Shown piece after piece: positions 41,128 to 51,898 of a stretch of 64,000 bases of DNA. The translations under genes were made by a program, and so were the position numbers. The notes under the pieces are model-generated. The model made no database searches. It worked only from the letters and a program-made list of their open reading frames with translations, and was not told the origin of the DNA. The first letter of the stretch is position 1, and every line of letters begins with the position of its first letter. Source of the stretch: Harmothoe impar (taxonomy: Eukaryota > Annelida > Polychaeta > Phyllodocida > Polynoidae); contig OX381709.1 of NCBI GenBank assembly GCA_947462335.1, positions 62,984,609 through 63,048,608 of the forward strand, in the 5' to 3' direction.

Positions 41128-41272
41128 GGGAGTGATAATTTTTTAACAACAGGGGGGGGGTGGTGGGTTTCTGCGTGGAGCGCGCAAAATTTTTTTACAC
41201 CCCCCCCCCCCCCCGGTCGAAGGGGGGGGTCCCCGCCCCCCCCCCCCCTGTTGTTAAAAAATGACCACTCCC
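41128..41272. mobile_element. Foldback MITE with GGGAGTG ends and G/C runs
   Basis: The left arm GGGAGTGATAATTTTTTAAC and the right arm, whose complement reads GGGAGTGGTCATTTTTTAAC, enclose poly-G and poly-C tracts. The flanks are GAA and TAA. The ends resemble those of the 51.9 kb Harbinger-like element. A partial copy (GAGTGGTCATTATCCAACAA) sits inside the neighbouring hAT-like MITE at about 40815. Confidence 0.65.
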
Positions 41273-41329
41273 TAAGTACCGAGCGGTACGCCTTACCAAA
41301 AATAATGTTGCTCAACATACTGTATTGGC

Positions 41330-41580
41330 TATTAATGACTTGAACAGAGTTCGATGAACCCTATTCTAAATGAGGCTTTTTCCACTATGAAGAATAAGAA
41401 TCACCAGTGGCTTAAAGACATACATTATCTCTTGTGTGAGATTGGCTGTAAAAACATTTGGCTTGATCCATATGCATGCATGGTCTAAGAACTCACAGAA
41501 TTCCTTCATAAAGAGGAGGCTCTCTGATATCCATATTCACAAATACAACCATATAGTCCAGTCAGTGTGTTTGATTTTTA
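41330..41580 (+). pseudogene. Non-LTR retrotransposon ORF2 remnant, fragment 2 (left of transposon)
   Basis: It reads NEAFSTMKNKNHQWLKDIHY then LLCEIGCKNIWLDPYACMV, and after a frameshift LSDIHIHKYNHI. It is similar to fragment 1 and appears continued at 50240-50335 (NYQYIYDSDNCGKCDI) on the far side of the large transposon. Confidence 0.45.
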
Positions 41581-41582
41581 AT

Positions 41583-42060
41583 AAGAATTGTGCATTTTGG
41601 TATTAAAGCATGAAAATCGGCACAGAGGTACATAAGGGTATACCGATCATTTTTGGATATAGACCCATTCTGGAATTTTGTTTCCTTGGATACGGTTGCT
41701 ATGGAAACCTTCCAAGGTGAAATGTTGATATTTCCAGTGGATTGTAGGTGCTATAGCACTACTAATGACATCAAACTTATCTGTAAGCTTCATTTTAGTA
41801 TGATAATTGATTTTGTATATTATCTGATTATGTTGACCTCCTATGGTGGGTTGTTGCCTAGCAACAACCAACATTTTTGTTGATTTCCCTAGCAACCGCC
41901 CTAAAAAATCACTTATGAGAAGCCTATTGATACTAAGCACTACTGAGTTGATTCCTCATGTTTCAAAAGTGTCAATTCTTGCTTTACCTGAGTCAACAGC
42001 TCCCTAGCAACAGACATTCCAATTGTTTCCTCCCTAGCAACACAGACCTAAGGCTATGCT
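41583..42060. repeat. Left terminal inverted repeat and subterminal motifs of the large transposon
   Basis: It pairs with the complement of about 49790-50227. CCTAGCAAC sites lie at 41857, 41888, 42003 and 42033, with further sites inside at 42814 (variant CTTAGCAAC) and 43012. They are probable transposase binding sites, inferred from position and repetition. Confidence 0.75.
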
Positions 42061-42359
42061 TGTGTATTTCGCTATCAGAAATTACCCTAAACACATTGTG
42101 AGGAAGTAAATAGATTGGTTGTAAGGGGTGAAAAACAGGTAAAGTTACATATTACATTAGTGCAGAGCTTGAATATGGCTGATTTTCAGAAGTTTCATAT
42201 TGTTGCCATGGAAACCTTCTTTTTAGACAAAGGAGATATATCATACAAGCTCAACATATTTTTATTTGAATATAAGAAAATATTTACTAATTTTTGGTCC
42301 CATTCATATCTCCATATCTGCTATTTGAATTTTTACTAAACTAAATAACAAAAATAAAC

Positions 42360-42485
42360 TGATTTGTACTAAACTAAGATGTAGATCTTCTGCTGACTCC
42401 TGCCTTGACAACAACAATAACAGACACAAGATTTGTCACCAGATTTGAACTTCTGATGTTCTATGTGCTACACAGCTTTTTCAAG
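42360..42485 (+). other. Probable 5' untranslated exon of the transposase gene
   Basis: A good donor, TTTTCAAG|gtgagt, ends at 42485. The next acceptor (tttttctcctag) opens at 43283. The transcription start is not identified; 42360 is an approximate left limit. Confidence 0.35.
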
Positions 42486-43282
42486 GTGAGTGACACAAAA
42501 TCCTTTTATGTGTTTTTATGAATGATGTATTATAGACATTTAATTTAAGTAAACTGAACAAAAAAAAGGTTTGATTCAATGAACAAAAGATGTTTTTCTT
42601 TTCAAAACAAAATGCTGTTTGTGGTTTCAAGATCTGCCACCAGGGGTCAGCACTGTCTAAATCTGAGAATTTTTAGTTAAATACATCAATTTCATCGACT
42701 CATATTTGATTGAATATTGGAACCAAGAGACTTTTTAGGGTATGGCAAATCATGTTAGGGGACCATAAGTTCCAAATCAATCCATATATAGTAATAATTC
42801 CATTTCCTAGTTGCTTAGCAACAGGGCTAAACATGGTATGTGTTCTATGGAAATCTCTCTAAAAGGGCCCATGATTTATGTAAGGAAAATCATATGCACA
42901 ACGGCACTTAATGATTCTTCATATCATCCAACCTAAAATAACGACCATGTCTACCCACTGAAGTAGCCCTATGTTTCTGTAGTGTCACTTAACTGTAAAA
43001 GGTATCAGTTGCCTAGCAACACTGTATGTATATTAAGCCATAGACTATTCTTAAGTTTATGCTCCTTGCCCACCTTACCCACCTCCCCAAAGAAATTTTC
43101 ACCTCCGCCAGTCTTACTATTGCCTACCCCATACTCCAATATCACCCTATAAAGGTGCCTATATACCTAGCAATGCCTTTACTTAGACACTGAGTAACAT
43201 CTCCAATGTAAGAAGTAAATTGCATAGGTTATAAGTTATCCCTCATTTGACTCCCTGAAGGAAACTTTTCTTTTTCTCCTAG

Positions 43283-43380
43283 GGAACACAGTGTCGACCA
43301 GCTCCATACTGCACCATGTGGTTCCTAGAAGTTGTTTCATTCTGAGAGAAATATTTTCACCAGTCATCATGGATTCAGAT
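43283..43380 (+). other. Transposase exon 2 (mostly untranslated, 12 coding bases)
   Basis: The acceptor tctcctag lies just before 43283 and the donor gtgagt at 43381. The ATG at 43369 gives MDSD and joins ITMSEAPEM in frame. If this exon is skipped, the Met at 44275 would start the protein. Confidence 0.6.
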
Positions 43381-46300
43381 GTGAGTAAAACCTATAACTG
43401 TACTTAAACCTTCTGAGCCCTATGGGCCCCTACTAATCTTGCGCTTAGGGGTTGGATAATTTATCCTCTTGCTCTACAGACCAAGTCCAGATGGTTCCCC
43501 AAGCTCAGTGAGCATGTGTTCACTCCCTGCCTCTCTGCTGTTCGGGAGGGGGGACCCTATAGCATTGAAGATCATTCATGAAATACTCTTTTATGAAGTA
43601 TGTAGTCAACTCCCTGTAATGCGGCATGTGGGGCCCCTATGCCACAAATTTGCCACTAACCCTCAAAAGGATGACCTTTTGAGGCATAAGGGCAAGTTGA
43701 TATTTAACCCTTTCCCTGCCGCTATGCTATTGAAAAATTGTTCCCAACCACCGGGGACATTGCAGATGAATATGTCCTACTAAAACCGGCACTACACTAC
43801 AGATACTGCCCTGGTACTGCATATATGCAGTATCGGTTTTTGGGGACTAAAATACAGTACTGCATATATGCAGTATCGGTTTTACAGTGGTACTGCATAT
43901 ATGCAGTATCGGCAGGGAAAGGGTTAAGGACAGTTTGGTTTATCAATCTGCCTGTATGCCTCATACACTTCATAGTGAAATGCATCAAACAATCATACAA
44001 TATCCACCTGCCCTTATGCCTCAAGCACTATTATCATGGTGATGAAGCCCTAAAAAACCCTAATATATCAACTTCCCCTTATGCCTCAATTGCTATAATA
44101 GTCAGCTAATGCATTTAACTGCCCAAAACTACCCATCTGCCTTTATACCTCAAATGCTATGTAGTGTGTAGAAAGTCTATATGACAGGGAAATGATTTCT
44201 TAACTTTTACATTTATATGTTTTACTTTGAACATATAGTCATTTTGTATTCATTTGATTTGATTTCAGATAACCATGTCAGAAGCCCCTGAAATGAATGC
44301 CATGGATTGTGAAGAGAAGGTCAATTGGTCCATCTGTTGTCTTTGCAGAGATGATGATGATGATGGCCAATTTACATGCCCTTCGAAGACTAAAAGAGGT
44401 GATGTTGGAAGTGGCTACTCTACAATGGATGTAAACTTGAGACGACTTGCAGAGATAGATGCAGTACCATTCAAATTAGACATCAATAGCTTGGATGATG
44501 GTCATGGTATAACGGAAACTCTAGTGAAACATGAAGCTAAATGGCACAAAAAGTGTGGTCTGATGGTAAACAATCTTAAAGTTGAGAGAGAATACCGTAA
44601 GCGTAAGAGGGATGCACCAGAAGTTACTGGAAACAAGGTCTTCACTCGAATGGATGGCTCTGGTGATGGACCCAATAGAGATGCAAATATAGATACTTGC
44701 TACTTCTGTTCGGAAGGAAATGAGATTGGAGATTTGCATAGCTTCAGCTGCCTTCCCACAGACTATGCCATTAGAAAATATGCAATTCTGCTAGAGGATA
44801 AACACCTAATTGCAAAATTAAGTACTGGGGATCTCATAGCCCAGGAGGCAAAGTACCATCGGATATGCCTCACAAGATTGTATAACAAGGGTCGATGTGC
44901 TCTACAAAAGAGAAACCACGCCAATTCTGAACAACATGTGAAAGAAGGACTTGCCTTGGCTGAATTGATAAGTTATATCACTGAGTCTTATACAAATGAA
45001 AAACAACACATATTCCGGCTTGCCGATCTTGGAGATCTTTATAAGAAGAGATTGCAACAGATGGGGATCAGCGTAGAACATAGAATCCACACTACCCACC
45101 TGAAAGAAAGACTTTTGCTACATATGCCACAAATGGAGGATTACAACAAGGGTCGAGATGTGTTTCTTACATCAAAGAAGCATGTTTCTGATCTACTCTA
45201 CCAAGGCTATCAAATGGACCAAGATGAATTTGCAGTAGTAATGCAGAAAATAAGTGGCAAAATCCGAGAAGAAATTTTTGCCCTTGAGACAAGCTTCATT
45301 GGATCACTTGAGCAGAAGACAGAGGGTTCATCAAAGACGCTTAAATCCCTACTAACAATGATCGTTAACGGGTCTAACATTGTTGATCAGTCAGCAGTGG
45401 AATTGAGTCAGCCAGTTTCCACAGCAGCACAAATTCTTACATACAGCACTGTAAAATGCAGAAGGAAAACTAGTTCAACAACCCATCAATACCACAGTCA
45501 AGACAGGGAGCCACCACTACCTCTGTATCTTGGGCTCAAGCTCTACTCAGCTTCTCGTCAGAGGAAACTAATCGATGCCTCTTTTGCGATTGGCATATCA
45601 TGCTCCTATGACCGTGTGATGAACATCGTTTCCCACCTGGGTGATAGAATTTGTCGCTATTATGAGGAGAAAAGGGTAGTTTGTCCCCCGCAACTGAAGA
45701 AAGGCATATTTGTTTCAGCAGCAATCGACAATGTGGATCATGATCCTAGTTCATCATCATCAAATTCAGGGTCGTTCCATGGTACCAGCATCTCCATCTT
45801 CCAAAACATCTACAAGGAAACAGTGGAAGATAAAAATGAAGATATGCCACTCCAAACAGAATTCCGAAAAACAAACAAGAAAATCCGGGATCTTCCGTTG
45901 TATTACACAAACATTATTCGTCAGGAAATAAGGACATCATCATTGCAACTCCCAGACATGCAACACTGCATAGCAACCAAAATGTGTCAGTCCTCTGATG
46001 ACATAACGGCACTGCACCCTGAATTTCAGTGGCTACAACATGTGAACATTCACTGTCATGATCCTGTGACTCAGGACTCAAAGCTGTCGTGGGCAGCATA
46101 TCATGCAAGTAAAGTTCAGGAGACACCAACACCATCAATAAACACCATGCTGCCACTATTCTCGAATGAAGTGTGCTCAAGTACAATGGTACATCACTGT
46201 TTGAAAGTGGTGAGAGCTGCAGTGAACCATATTAATCCTAGTCAACCAATCATCATCTGTGCAGATCAGCCAGTATATGCCAAGTGCAAGCAAGACCAAT

Positions 46301-48846
46301 GGAGCTCGGAGTCAGAGTTTAATGAAGAGAATTCTGTCATGCTCCTTGGAGGCCTTCATACAGAGATGGTTATATACAAGGTGCTTGGTCATTGGCTTGA
46401 AGGGAGTGGCTGGGTGGAGGCTCTGCACCAGGCAGATATTGCCACTCTTGGTGTTGCAGAGTCATTCCTAAAAGCCAGCCATGTAACAAGAACACGTCAC
46501 GCCCATCATGTGACTGCTTGTGTGCTCTATGCAATGCTGAAAGATGCTTATGAGAAGGATCAAAATGAAAACCTGGGGCCCAATTGCATCAACTTTCTAG
46601 ATTGGTGTCACAAGAGAAAGGGAGAGAGTCCACAGTTTCTTTACTGGTGGACATGCTTGGAAATAGAGCTTGACAGCTTTGCATTTGTACGTTCTCTTCG
46701 CACCGGGGACTTTGACATGTACACAAACTCATTGGGCAAAATCGTTCCATGGTTCTTCGTAACAAACCGCACACACTATTGCCGGTGGATGCCAGTGCAC
46801 ATATGTGACATGCATAGCCTAGATCACAAACATCCACTAGTAGCACAGGAGTTCAGAAAAGGTGGATTTGTGATGGCAAAGTCTTGTAGGAAATTCTCCC
46901 TCATGAGCCTTGACCAAGGCCATGAGCAGAACAACTGTAAGATAAAGAACGAAGGAGGCATCATCGGAATCACACAGGACCCAGAAGCCCTTCTGCGTTG
47001 GGCGGTCTCCGGCCCAGAATTGGTACGAGTCATATCAGAATTTGAAGCAACTATCATTGGAAAAGAAGCACGAGACACACCCGAAAAACACCATGAGGAG
47101 ACTAAATCAGTCCAAGATACCTTCATCACCGATGTGAATTCCCTCACTAAGGTATTCAATGAGCTTGGGAATCCCTTCACAGATACCTCTGGAGAATTAA
47201 TCCATTTGTCCTCAAAGGATATTATGGAGAAAGCTGTCGTAGAAAACCTATATGGTCTTGTCCAGAAAGGCAAAGAGCAATATGCAGACTTCATAGAAAC
47301 ACGGCTAAAAAACAAAAAGACACCTTTATCAGACAGGATACCGAGGAATGAGGTTCTACTCTTTCATCAACGCCCAAAAAAGAAAGAGCACAAAAAAGAT
47401 GAGAACATTCATCTCCTCAAGAGTGAAGCTTCCCTGTTCTCTAAGCTCTATATTGCCAGCCAACAACGTAAAGGAGATGTTGATACCTTTTTCTCACATG
47501 AGAACCAATCATACCCTCCCTCACTCTCCGTGAGGAGTGAGTTGAGGTTTGGCACAAAGTCTGATCTTCTAGGTATACTGGAGAGTGAACAAAGAGAGGC
47601 AGAACCATCAACACCTCGTATCTCAGCTACTGTCATTGATGGTGGAGTCCTCTTGCATCTGTTAGAGCCTCATGGATGCGACACATTTGGTGACTATGCC
47701 ACAAAGACAGTCATCCCCTACATACAGAGCATCGGCACTTCCCGCGTAGACTTAGTTTGGGATCAGTACAACAAGAAAAGTCTTAAAGGACAACTTCGTG
47801 AGAAACGGTTGGCTAAAGGGGCATTACAAAAGAGAGTAGAATCCTCCACAGCAGTGCCCAAACCATCAAAGTGGCATGACTTCCTCACTGTGACTGAAAA
47901 CAAGGTCCGACTTTGTGAATTTCTTACCGAACAAATCACAGAAACAATGATCTGGCCAACCAATGACAAGCAGTTAGTGGTTACAAATGGACAAAGTGTT
48001 ATTTGCATCCCAGAAATGGAAACTGTCCAACTTGCCCCTTGTAACCATGAGGAGGCTGATACTAGGCTGATGGTCCACGTAAAGGATGCAGTGAACAAGG
48101 GACACAGACAAATCTTGGTTCGTACTAATGACACAGATGTCCTCGTACTAGCAGTATCTATAGTTCAGGAACTTGGAGACACAGAGCTTTGGATCCTTTT
48201 TGGAAAAGGGGCTAACTTGCGGTACATTTCCGCCCATGAAATCGCTCAAAGTATTGGACCTCAGAAAGCTCGTGCACTACCGCTATTTCACGCCTTTAGT
48301 GGTTGTGACTGTGTATCAGCCTTCCTAAACATCGGCAAAACTACCCACTGGCGTGTGTGGTTAGAGTTTGAGGAAGTCATGGAGGCCTTTATTCATCTTC
48401 AGAATGCACCTGATGAAATCGAAGAGGCAACATTCACACTGATTGAACGCTACACCATACTCCTCTATGCAAGAAGGTCTGCATTGACATCAGTAAATGC
48501 ACTCAGGAAGTATCTTTTCACAGAGAAACACAGAGAGATGAGTAACCTACCACCAACACAAGCAGTACTGCGAGAACACCTGAAGAGAGCAGTACTGCAA
48601 GGTGGACATTACTGGGGTAATGTAACCACTGCATACCGTCAGCACCCAAGTCCAGATCTGTGGGGGTGGAACTTGACTGATGACAAATGGCAACCACTGT
48701 GGACCAAACTACCACAAGCATCTGCAGCCTGTAGTGAGCTTACACGTTGCAACTGTCGATCAAAGTGCACAAGTTGCAAGTGTGTAAAGGCTAGCTTGAA
48801 GTGTACGTCTCTTTGTGGCTGCAAGGCCCTCTGCCAAAATATGTGA
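43369..48846 (+). CDS. Academ-like transposase with FEN/XPG-like nuclease and CXC cluster, 1529 aa
   Basis: CDS exons are 43369-43380 (MDSD, donor GAT|gtgagt) and 44269-48846 (acceptor gatttcag|ATAACC), read in frame. Positions below count from the Met at 44275. Two related Cys/His modules lie at 21-94 (CCLC...HEAKWHKKC) and 142-198 (CYFC...EAKYHRIC). An RNase H-like transposase region follows, with candidate acidic residues Asp664 (IICADQP), Asp880 and Glu884 (LDQGHEQNN). A PIN/FEN-like nuclease has Asp1122 (VIDGG), Glu1259/Glu1260/Asp1262 (HEEADT) and Asp1286/Asp1288 (TNDTDVLVLA). The helix-turn signature HAFSGCD is at 1339-1345. A nine-cysteine cluster at 1492-1520 resembles half of a tesmin/TSO1 CXC domain. 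Together these suggest DNA binding at both ends, strand transfer and flap cleavage in the nucleus. The frame is intact. Catalytic roles are inferred from motif likeness. Confidence 0.85.
43708..43923. mobile_element. piggyBac-type MITE nested in transposase intron 2
   Basis: TTAA flanks both sides (43704-43707 and 43924-43927). The ends are CCCTTTCCCTGCCG and its complement. Inside are three copies of the 18-bp palindrome TACTGCATATATGCAGTA, at 43815, 43858 and 43891. It has no coding capacity. Confidence 0.88.
43930..44165. repeat. Imperfect tandem repeat CTGCCCTTATGCCTCA in intron 2
   Basis: Four to five diverged units of roughly 60-80 bp, each containing a TGCCyTTATGCCTCAA core followed by a CACTAT/GCTATA stretch. 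Related text also precedes the nested MITE (TGAGGCATAAGGGCAAGTTG, inverted). Confidence 0.5.
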
Positions 48847-49175
48847 GCATGGTGCATTACAACTAGGAAGAATTGAACTGTAAACACTACCCATCTTTCC
48901 TCTATCGACACAATGTGTATGCCAAAGTCAATGAGATTCATACATATCAGTCTAACTTTTCAGCGTACTATTGGAATCACTGTGGCTTCTATGATGAACG
49001 TGTGATGTGAAATCAACCTGTCCTGTCATATCTATAATGCTTATAACTAATCTCCATGTAATACCTAAGTTATACAAAGGTTTATGCAATACTATCAAAT
49101 CTGACAAACTGTCACCATTTGGGATTCCTATGGAACTACAGGATTATAAAAAGTATGATCGAATAGGAGACTGTA

Positions 49176-49181
49176 AATAAA
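49176..49181 (+). terminator. Polyadenylation signal of the transposase gene
   Basis: AATAAA lies 330 bp after the stop codon and just before the subterminal repeats of the right end. It is the first canonical signal downstream. Confidence 0.6.
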
Positions 49182-49259
49182 ATTTGCAAAAAAGATGGAA
49201 TGCATGTATCAATTTCTTCCTTGATTTAATTAGAATTCTCATAAACAACTATTCTAGAC

Positions 49260-50227
49260 TGGTAGCTAAGGCTGTCAACAATGTAATTGCTAGTTGCTAA
49301 GAAAATAAACAATTAGATTGGCCATTCTAAGACTAAGTAATTGACATGGATCAATGCAAATAGCACAATTGAAATCCTTACAATGAGTTTTGGAGGATGA
49401 GTGGCCTTAAAACACTATTATATAGACATTAACCTCTGTTGCTAGGGGAAATTACGATTGGAATGTCTGTTGCTAGGGAACTGTTGGTTCAGCAACTGAA
49501 AAATGATACCATCTGAGCCACAGGCATCAATTTAGTTGGGGTAGGTAACCTTAGAATACTCAAAAATGTTTTTTCAGGGTGGTTGCTAAGGAAATCAACA
49601 AATATGTTGCATGTTGCTAAGCAGCAATGCACCATAGAAGGCATTATCAATTAGATTGGCCATTCTAAGGGCAAGTAATTGACATGGATCAATGTAAATA
49701 AGCACAATCGAAATCCCTACAATGAGTTTTGGAGGATAACTGTCCTTAAAACACTATTTTATAGACATTAACCTCTGTTGCTAGGGGAAAATACAAATGG
49801 AATGTCTGTTGCTAGGGAACTGTTGGTTCAGCAACTGAGTAAATGATACCATTAGAATCACAGGTATCAATTAAGTGGGGGTAGGTAACCTTAGGATACT
49901 CAAAAATTGTGTTTTAAGGGTGGTTGCTAAGGAAATCAACAAATATTTTGCCTGTTGCTATGCAACAATGCACCATAGAAGGCATTATAAGAGGAAAAAT
50001 TAATTATCACACTAAAATGAAGCTTACAAATAAATTTGGTGTATTTGGTAGAACCATAAAGCCAATAATCCCCTGGAAATGTATAAAATCCATGTTGAAA
50101 GGTTTCCATGGCAACCGTATCCAAGGAAAAAAAATTCCAGAATGGGTCTATATCCAAAAATGATCGGTATAACCTAATGTACCTCTGGACCGATTTTCAT
50201 GCTTTAATACCAAAATGCACAATTCTT
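49260..50227. repeat. Right end of the large transposon: tandem 338-bp units and inverted repeat
   Basis: About two and a bit units (49311-49648 and 49649 to about 49985, plus a partial one at 49260) repeat AATTAGATTGGCCATTCTAA ... GGTTGCTAAGGAAATCAAC. Each full unit has two GTTGCTAGG sites (49438, 49469, 49777, 49808). The outer 230 bp pair with the left end. Confidence 0.8.
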
Positions 50228-50345
50228 GGACGCATCTTCTCAACTACCAGTATATATATGACTCAGACAATTGTGGCAAGTGTGATATCATTAAAACTTG
50301 TCAGGATGATTTGAACTATCCATATGGGGAGCGGGAGTATCTAGG
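50228..50345 (+). pseudogene. Non-LTR retrotransposon ORF2 remnant, right of transposon
   Basis: It reads LLNYQYIYDSDNCGKCDIIK then TCQDDLNYP, continuing the frame interrupted at about 41560. This marks the transposon as an insertion into an older element. Confidence 0.4.
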
Positions 50346-50810
50346 CCACACATAGGCCTACACCCCCACCGGTGTATTAGAAGCATTATCACAAAGATGC
50401 GCATAGATTCTAATTGTACTCAGGACAGCTTAGTTAGAAGTTATAGAGGTAAGAAGCCATTAAATAATATGTGCTAACACTGTAACACAACACGGAATGT
50501 TAAAGGGGCACTGAACCCACAACGTCATTTGTGTTCAAAACTCGGCAGGGTTAGGTCACTGACTCAGTGCGCCTTTAAGCATGTGCGAAATTCATAGTGC
50601 CCGCAAAAGCTTTGAAGAAAAATTATGACAAGCATCGTGATAATAGAAAGGTCTCTCAAATGTTAGCTGTAGAACCTTATTGCGTATCATCACAGAGGCC
50701 GGGAGCCATCAACTGTAGGCCTATAATCTCCTACATAAAACTGTGTATAATGTCATCAAAGCTGACATAAATGTATCCTTACATTAGGCAATAAAGTCTG
50801 CTTGAATCTT
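50346..50810. other. No gene recognised
   Basis: Short single-copy-looking sequence between the LINE remnant and the CATGTC repeat. I see no frame or repeat of note. Confidence 0.5.
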
Positions 50811-50814
50811 CAAT

Positions 50815-51075
50815 CTTGGCCTAATCTGGGCCCTGGGGCTCTGGATGGGGGGTCCCCATGTCGATTGTTGATCTTAAAAAATGGCCATGTCACATGTCGA
50901 TATCGCTTAATAGTGCCCATGTCCCATGTCGATTTAAATAATTGCTCATGTCGCCTCTCACTATGTTTTTCAAGCCTCATGTCGAATGTCACTATGCCTC
51001 TTGTCGATTCTAAGAAATAGCTAGATCTATGTCGCCGTGTCGAATTTGGTGGTCCACACCCATTAATAGGCATGG
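50815..51075. repeat. CATGTC-type short-unit repeat, copy 3
   Basis: Repeated CATGTCGAT / CATGTCGCC units with TTAAGAAAT-like spacers follow a GGGCCCTGGGGCTCTGGATG leader, as in the 7.2 and 19.6 kb copies. Confidence 0.65.
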
Positions 51076-51079
51076 CAGG

Positions 51080-51895
51080 GTACCTGACTGCAGCGCCACC
51101 AATGGCGGCCTATTATGGCCCCAAAAGAGACCAGACTTTGGCTGTCATCTAACTAACTCAATTCATTGAAATTCCTAATGGGTCAAAACAGCAAATTTTC
51201 TCCAAAAATATTGAAGTTTTGGTATGTTGTAAAACTAATTTCCTGCCTGGACTCAAAAACTAGTTATCAGCATCTTAACTTTACAACCAGTCACCAAATA
51301 TTCCAAACTGTGCATACCACTTGATCCCTTTAGCTATAATTTAGGTAAAATGCAGCAGTGAAATTGTTTTTATTGGCCCATGGCCTATCATGTAACAGAC
51401 AAAATACCGACCAAAAATATACCAGAGGATGTGTGCCACTCATTGGATTTGCAAGTCTCCAATCAGCCTGCAGTCCTCATGTTGTAGCAAACAGGTGCCT
51501 GCATGTGCTTGGTGAGTGTACTGGCTGTTCCAGCCAGTGGTCACTCCCCTTACTTCTGCCTACCTGGACACCACCATAAGGTATATTGTCAACCAGATCA
51601 TGGCAGATGGCAGCATGCTTGTGCTGGTGGTTTGCATAGGATCTAATGCTAACCGGTGTAACTCTTTTTACCTAGGGGGCCCCGTGGTGCAGTGAGAACC
51701 CCTATTCAGCTGGGGCCATTTTAACACAAGCAGCTCCCTTTTGGCATATCTTTACCATAGCAGCACCTAAGGAAAATACACTGATTTTGGAATTTTGATA
51801 TTGGATCATCTTTAATGGGTACACATTGGTGCGTTTTTAAAGTTGTTTCTTCCATAACGATTTTTACACTGCCATGCCTACCATTAGTGTGGCAT
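51080..51895. other. No gene recognised
   Basis: Short frames only (for example 51358-51579, with no domain). No clear element ends are visible. Confidence 0.5.
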
Positions 51896-51898
51896 TAA

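Larger units (their letters stand above)
41583..50227 (+). mobile_element. Large intact DNA transposon, Academ-like, about 8.6 kb
   Basis: Long inverted repeats bound one spliced gene. Detectable homology of the ends runs from 41583 (AAGAATTGTGCATTTTGG) and, inverted, from 50227. It extends inward for about 320 bp with gaps (CATTTTTGGATATAGACCC, TTCCTTGGATACGGTTGC, GTAAGCTTCATTTTAGT). Subterminal CCTAGCAAC motifs occur at both ends in opposite orientation. The right end also carries a 338-bp tandem duplication. The Academ assignment rests on the combination of a DDE-like transposase, an XPG/FEN-like nuclease and a cysteine cluster in one protein, as I recall for that superfamily. The exact termini are unresolved; CAAC at 41552-41557 and 50242-50245 is a possible 4-bp target duplication. 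Confidence 0.8.

Noticed and set aside
45536..48941. Minus-strand frames opposite the transposase
   Set aside because: They are shadows of the 1523-codon frame, with no independent evidence.
41653..50157. Matching short proteins (MDIDPFWNF...) at both transposon ends
   Set aside because: They arise because the terminal inverted repeats happen to be open; the match is at the DNA level.
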